DNA of 64,000 nt from Pyronema omphalodes (Eukaryota > Ascomycota > Pezizomycetes > Pezizales > Pyronemataceae). Where the stretch lies: the NCBI GenBank assembly GCA_024516155.1, contig JAJJXM010000012.1, forward strand, positions 868,001-932,000. Reading direction: 5' to 3'. Both the position numbers and the translations under genes were made by a program. This document shows positions 59,851 through 64,000 of the stretch, piece after piece. The stretch's first letter is position 1. Each line of letters begins with the position of its first letter. Below the pieces are notes generated by a model. The model was not told the DNA's origin. It saw only the letters and a program-made list of their open reading frames with translations, and made no database searches.

Positions 59851-60370
59851 TAATAGTTACTGATGATGCATATTGCGTGTTGTTGCAGAAGAGGCGGGTG
59901 ATGAAGAAGGAAAGAAGAGAAGAAGAGAAGAATGGAGCGGGTCAGGAGCAGAAGGACTGCGGCTGGGGAGAACTAGTCCTTATCTTCCCCCTGTCAGATT
60001 CTTTTCAAAAACCTTTTAGGGGTCGAGGTATGTTATGTTGTTGGACTCTTTGTAGTGTGAGTGATCGGGATGAGTTGGACTCGTATTTTCCTGGCGATGG
60101 CGCAGCGAGTTTATGTACACGAAGGAAGATTCTGGAAAAACTTTGTACATATGCGGCAGCGGTTTTCGATGCATATCGAGATACCTTTGTGCATAGTTCA
60201 GGCAACAGTACTGGGAATGCATAAGAACGGCAGTGCAATGCGCCATGTGGAATGAGCAAATACTTATGCAGGTGGCGGTGCTAGGGTTCAACAAAACTGC
60301 AGCGACCAGTCGTTACAGATCAATTTCTCGATCTCCCCCAAAATTATGCTACTCTTCACGACCCAAAAGA

Positions 60371-60900
60371 CATAATCTACCGATTGATTAATTAAATGCA
60401 GGTTAGAAAGGTTATCGATTGAGAATGATGGTGATTTAGCTCTTCATGGCTATAGTAGAAGATATGCCCTATAGGGGAAGTTTCACCTCACCCGAGCCTT
60501 GAGTGCGATCAAGGCGCTTAAGCCCTAAGCGCCTTTTGACAGTTAATTGTTAAAAACAACTGCGGAAACCATAAGGAAGGGTTTGAAATACAGATGTCAT
60601 GGAGTGTCAGCGGAATAGTTGTTCTGTAGACCCGCGTCAAATCACTAGACATTTCATATCACTCGATAATGCAGTATCGAGTGATACCATATGAGTCATC
60701 TCACGGTAAGACAACTCAATGTCATCAAAAGGCAGAGATACAACGATAACCACCTTCTCTTGTAAATATTATATTTCAAGCATAATCTCTGTGTAATAGA
60801 GTATCCGTAAGTAAATTCGTAACATCATAAAAGCCCCCATGGCCAATATACATACAACCCCACCATCCATTCATCCATTCATCCCTCCACCCCGTGCACC
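60371..60900. other. Spacer with a perfect hairpin
   Basis: No gene. At 60511-60535 AAGGCGCTTA-AGCCC-TAAGCGCCTT forms a perfect 10-bp stem with a 5-base loop, followed by TTTTGA. Confidence 0.6.
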
Positions 60901-61716
60901 CTACTTCCCCTCTCCCTCCCTTTCCCCCTTTCTCCCCAACCCCATTCTCTCCCCCTCCTCCTCAGTATAATACCTCGCCTCTTCCAGCACCCTAAGCGAT
61001 TCCGGCGTCGTAACAGTCGGCACGGGAAAAATCTGTCTAGTTTGCGAATGGGCCGAAACCGGTCTACTACTAGAATCCGTATCATCCGCAGACATGGAAT
61101 GAGTTCCTGAGTCTGTATCTCTACGTAAATCTGTATGTTTATCATCATCGTTTCTTGTCCAAGGTTCCCGTATATCCTGACCCCCTCTTCTTCTTCTTCC
61201 TGCCTCCTGTTCCTGTTCCTCCATCCCCGGCTGCAAATCCAGCCCCGGCTCAAGACCATAATCATCACCCCCCACCCCCACAGCAGCAGCAGCAGCAAAA
61301 GCCTTCCTCGCAATCTCCGCATCCCGTATCATAAACTCCATATTCATCGGGGAAATACTCCGATCCTCATCTCTATTCACGGGGTCCTGGAGATCCGTTC
61401 GTATCACCAGTTCTCCTTTTTCATTAATCACCGGTATTGATATACCTGCGTATTGTATATCTCCGTCGATACCTCTACCCTCTATACCGCCGATACCACC
61501 GAGCTCAGGATCGTGGTCAAGAGATTTCAGCCGCTTAGCATGCTGCATGAAACGATGGTCCTGGGCGTTGGCAAAGGCTTTTTCTTGGGCTTCTTGTTGG
61601 GCTTTTTGGATTCGGAGACGGTGACGGTGGCGGAAGAATGTGAAGGTGCCGAGGAGGAGCAGGAGGCCTAGGACTGAGAGGACGGGGATTAGAATTTCGC
61701 GGGGGGTTGGTGACAT
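60901..61716 (-). CDS. Single-pass membrane protein of unknown function
   Basis: An uninterrupted frame of 271 residues from the ATG at 61716. MSPTPREILIPVLSVLGLL begins a single N-terminal membrane anchor (about residues 8-27), followed by basic FFRHRHRLRIQKAQQEAQEKAF, a helical stretch with HRFMQHAKRLKSLDHDPELGG, AGISIPVINEKGELVIRTD, and a long acidic and Ser-rich tail. This layout, a short outside part, one helix and a disordered cytosolic tail, is frequent in uncharacterised filamentous-fungal proteins. An ATG at 61872 would add 52 residues of poor character, so I prefer 61716. No catalytic motif is visible. Confidence 0.72.
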   Translation of the reverse strand: MSPTPREILIPVLSVLGLLLLLGTFTFFRHRHRLRIQKAQQEAQEKAFANAQDHRFMQHAKRLKSLDHDPELGGIGGIEGRGIDGDIQYAGISIPVINEKGELVIRTDLQDPVNRDEDRSISPMNMEFMIRDAEIARKAFAAAAAVGVGGDDYGLEPGLDLQPGMEEQEQEAGRRRRGGQDIREPWTRNDDDKHTDLRRDTDSGTHSMSADDTDSSSRPVSAHSQTRQIFPVPTVTTPESLRVLEEARYYTEEEGERMGLGRKGEREGEGK

Positions 61717-63382
61717 TGTTGTTTGCGGGGTTGGTGGGGGTTGGCGGGGGTTGTCGATTTGTCGGGCTTGTCGAACGTTACTGACTTCGCTTCCAGGAGC
61801 TTTATCGAGGTTTATCGAAAGGTACTGACTTCGCTTTATTACCAATATCCGTATACTATCGTTCCGAAACAAACTGTCCTATAGTTGATATAAAACGAGT
61901 GATTTTCTGTTTTCCTATTTCGTTTCTATTTCGTTTCTATGTCTTTTCGTTTCGTTTCGTTTCCAATCCCTCGTATGGTGTATGTATATCGAAAAAAAAT
62001 GCCAGAAGTTGTTGATAACCGAGTTGACATCTCCCCGCGAAAAGCAAGTATATCACCGCTATCATATAACAATTCCCCATTACTGTTCATTAACCCTTCG
62101 TTCATCATCAACGAATCACCACCCCCATCTATCAATATCCACCCTCTCTACCGTGCCACCTTTCAGTTTCCAAAAAAAAAAAAAAAACACCATTAGACTA
62201 TGAAAGCTTGCGAACCATCTTTGATCCTTGGAGGAGGTTGATTGGAACGACTGTCTGTTGGCGGATTGTGAGGTGCCAAGGAACAAGGAACAAGGAACAA
62301 GGGCCAAGGACCAAGGTATGTTGCAGCATGCAGCATGCAGCATGCAGCAGGACGCAGCAAGACGCAGCAGGATCGGCGGTTCATGATTCACAGCCATACA
62401 TCCACAGCCATCACTATCAGTCAGCCGCAAGCTGGGGGGGAGTTATATATAAGCTGCATATGACTGGTATGTATGTACAATTCATGATATATACATAGCT
62501 CATCGTATTTTCTGGGGATTAGATGGAGTGTGTTTATATGCACGACAACTCCGGGAATCTGCTGGATCTGTTGGGTTTGTTGGCATGGGTGTATGGTGTA
62601 TGGTGTATGGATGTCTGTACGGATGGATGTAATGTGTTGGTATGATATGGTATGGTATGGTATCGTATCGTATCTGAAACTATACGAATTGTATAAATAT
62701 AAATACCACCACCATTTCTATTGAATTATATAGTTAAATACCATGATAAATATAACATATGATAAAAACATAGGATGGGTTGGTTGTGGTTGGAGATAAA
62801 TTTAGGATTACTGTATCTATCAGTGCTTGTGCTTCGTCAACATTCCGAGATGAAATTGTATTTTTTATTATTATCGTATCATCGTATCATCGTATCATCG
62901 TTTGTGTTTTCGATTTTTGGTTATTTTAAGGATAGACGTATGGATGGATGGATGTATGGATAGATAGATAGATTGATGATCAGCGCGATGGATGTACATA
63001 CATATGTAAATATGTGCTTTTAAAGATGATTAGATCTTGCAGATAAACCGCCAACTACCAACTGCCAACTACCAACTACCAACTAACGGTGTACAACCTC
63101 CAATACTTAACCACCGGCCCACAGCCCCACTACTCCGCGCGTCATGGATTCAACCGACTTCATCATATCATATCATAGACGCCGAGTATCTTCCACCAGA
63201 CCATCATACACGTCAGATAAACTTAAATAGTACATCATAGAGATGCCTCATCATCATCATCGTCATCGTCGTCGTGGTCATGTGTAACGCTATGAATGGC
63301 GCGTTTAAAAAAAGGATGTGCTGAATGTTAGAGTTGGATTGGAATCTATGTATGTATGTGCTTTGTGGTTGATTAATTTATC

Positions 63383-63435
<53 letters not shown>

Positions 63436-64000
63436 GCTGTATGGTTGTATGTGTATGGTTGTATCGTTGTATCACCATGCATCCATACCGCTGTACCGTT
63501 GTATAACCATCCACATCGTTGTATAACCATCCACATCGCTGTATCACCATCCATATCACCATCCAAATCAACCACACAACCGCACAACCGCACAACCTCA
63601 CAGTACAGCACCCCTAATAAAAATATTCACGCGCCGTATATATTTCGCAGCAACCAGCAACCAGCATCCAGCGGGTATGTACATAGCATGCGGCGTGTGG
63701 CGGGCGACGGGCGACGGGAAAACCCCATCTGCAGTCAAAAACACAATCGATGCGCCCACGATGCCTCTGGCCTGTAATTCCAGACCTCGATGAATTCGGA
63801 AGGTATAGTGTTATACATACCGACATACATATATAGATGGACCCTGCATTGACAACGTTCACGATGATGGCTGAACAGCACCGTATTTGAAGAACCAGAA
63901 ACGATGTAGATCGAGAGACAGAGAGGGAGGCAGCGAAGTTTATGTTATGGGTATCTAAAACTTTAGAAATTCGGAATTCGGAATTTGGAATTCTGTAAGA
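61717..64000. other. Gene-free simple-sequence region
   Basis: Holds TTTCGTTTC repeats (61917-61960), CAAGGAACAAGGAACAAGG and GCAGCATGCA repeats (62277-62350), ATGGTATGGT (62645-62662), ATCATCGTATC repeats (62872-62900), AACTACCAACT repeats (63050-63085), a GGATTATG array and CATCGTTGTATAACCATC repeats (63490-63560). No gene seen. Confidence 0.6.
63382..63435. repeat. (GGATTATG-type) octamer array
   Basis: About 54 bases of GATTATGG heptamer/octamer units in phase, ending GGATTGCTG. Confidence 0.85.

Larger units (their letters stand above)
53290..60370. repeat. Tandem triplication of a 2.5-kb gene unit
   Basis: Three head-to-tail units start near 53290, 55742 and 58271 (periods about 2.45 and 2.53 kb). 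Each carries the same minus-strand gene, an upstream module (GATGGAGACGCGGTTGGTTGG ... ACTAGTCCTTA...CTTCCCCCTGTCAGATTC; near 54930, 57330 and 59950) and a spacer with CGTCCCAGTAGGATAACAAAA (units 1 and 2 only). Copies differ by many substitutions and small indels, so the array is not new. Confidence 0.88.

Overview
The window looks like nuclear DNA of a filamentous ascomycete (Pezizomycotina; class not decided). Coding exons are split by short introns of 44-88 bases with GT-AG ends and often a CTAAC-type branch point. There are no operons. The gene set (peroxisomal ABC half-transporter, old yellow enzyme, secreted GH32 invertase-type enzyme, small secreted proteins) is typical of such fungi. 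Gene density is low, about ten convincing protein genes in 64 kb, and long intergenic stretches are full of microsatellites, homopolymeric C or G tracts and transposon relics.

Layout. 1-14 kb is the gene-rich part: an MFS transporter cut by the window edge (-), a DUF2470 membrane protein (+), an old-yellow-enzyme oxidoreductase (+), a peroxisomal fatty-acyl ABC transporter (-) and 6-phosphofructo-2-kinase/fructose-2,6-bisphosphatase (+). 14-17.7 kb is simple-sequence DNA with very long GATT and AATCC arrays. 17.7-24.3 kb holds two diverged copies of a SWT1-like PIN-domain gene, both interrupted, with a small MFS relic between them. 24.4-28 kb carries two copies of a SINE-like element with target-site duplications and a complete 743-bp non-autonomous hAT-type element with an 8-bp target duplication. 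A secreted GH32 enzyme follows (28.7-30.6 kb, -). 30.6-41.8 kb has almost no genes but holds two more SINE-like copies, one of which has grown a 10-bp minisatellite of about 40 units. At 41.9 kb lies a Ser-rich secreted, probably GPI-anchored protein. 45.3-50.3 kb is a loose group of Pol III genes (5S rRNA, tRNA-Lys, two tRNA-Gly). Two small secreted proteins follow at 49.1 and 51.7 kb, the second with its start codon split by an intron. 53.3-60.4 kb is a threefold tandem array of a 2.5-kb unit carrying a decaying multi-exon gene of unknown function. A single-pass membrane protein (60.9-61.7 kb, -) and more simple-sequence DNA end the window.

The genes do not form one pathway. Sugar use is represented by the GH32 enzyme and the fructose-2,6-bisphosphate enzyme, and lipid use by the peroxisomal transporter. 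The most unusual content is in the repeats: a SINE-like family that can be delimited by its own target duplications, the duplicated SWT1-like pair, the tandem array, and a 5S gene whose helices appear to carry compensated base changes.
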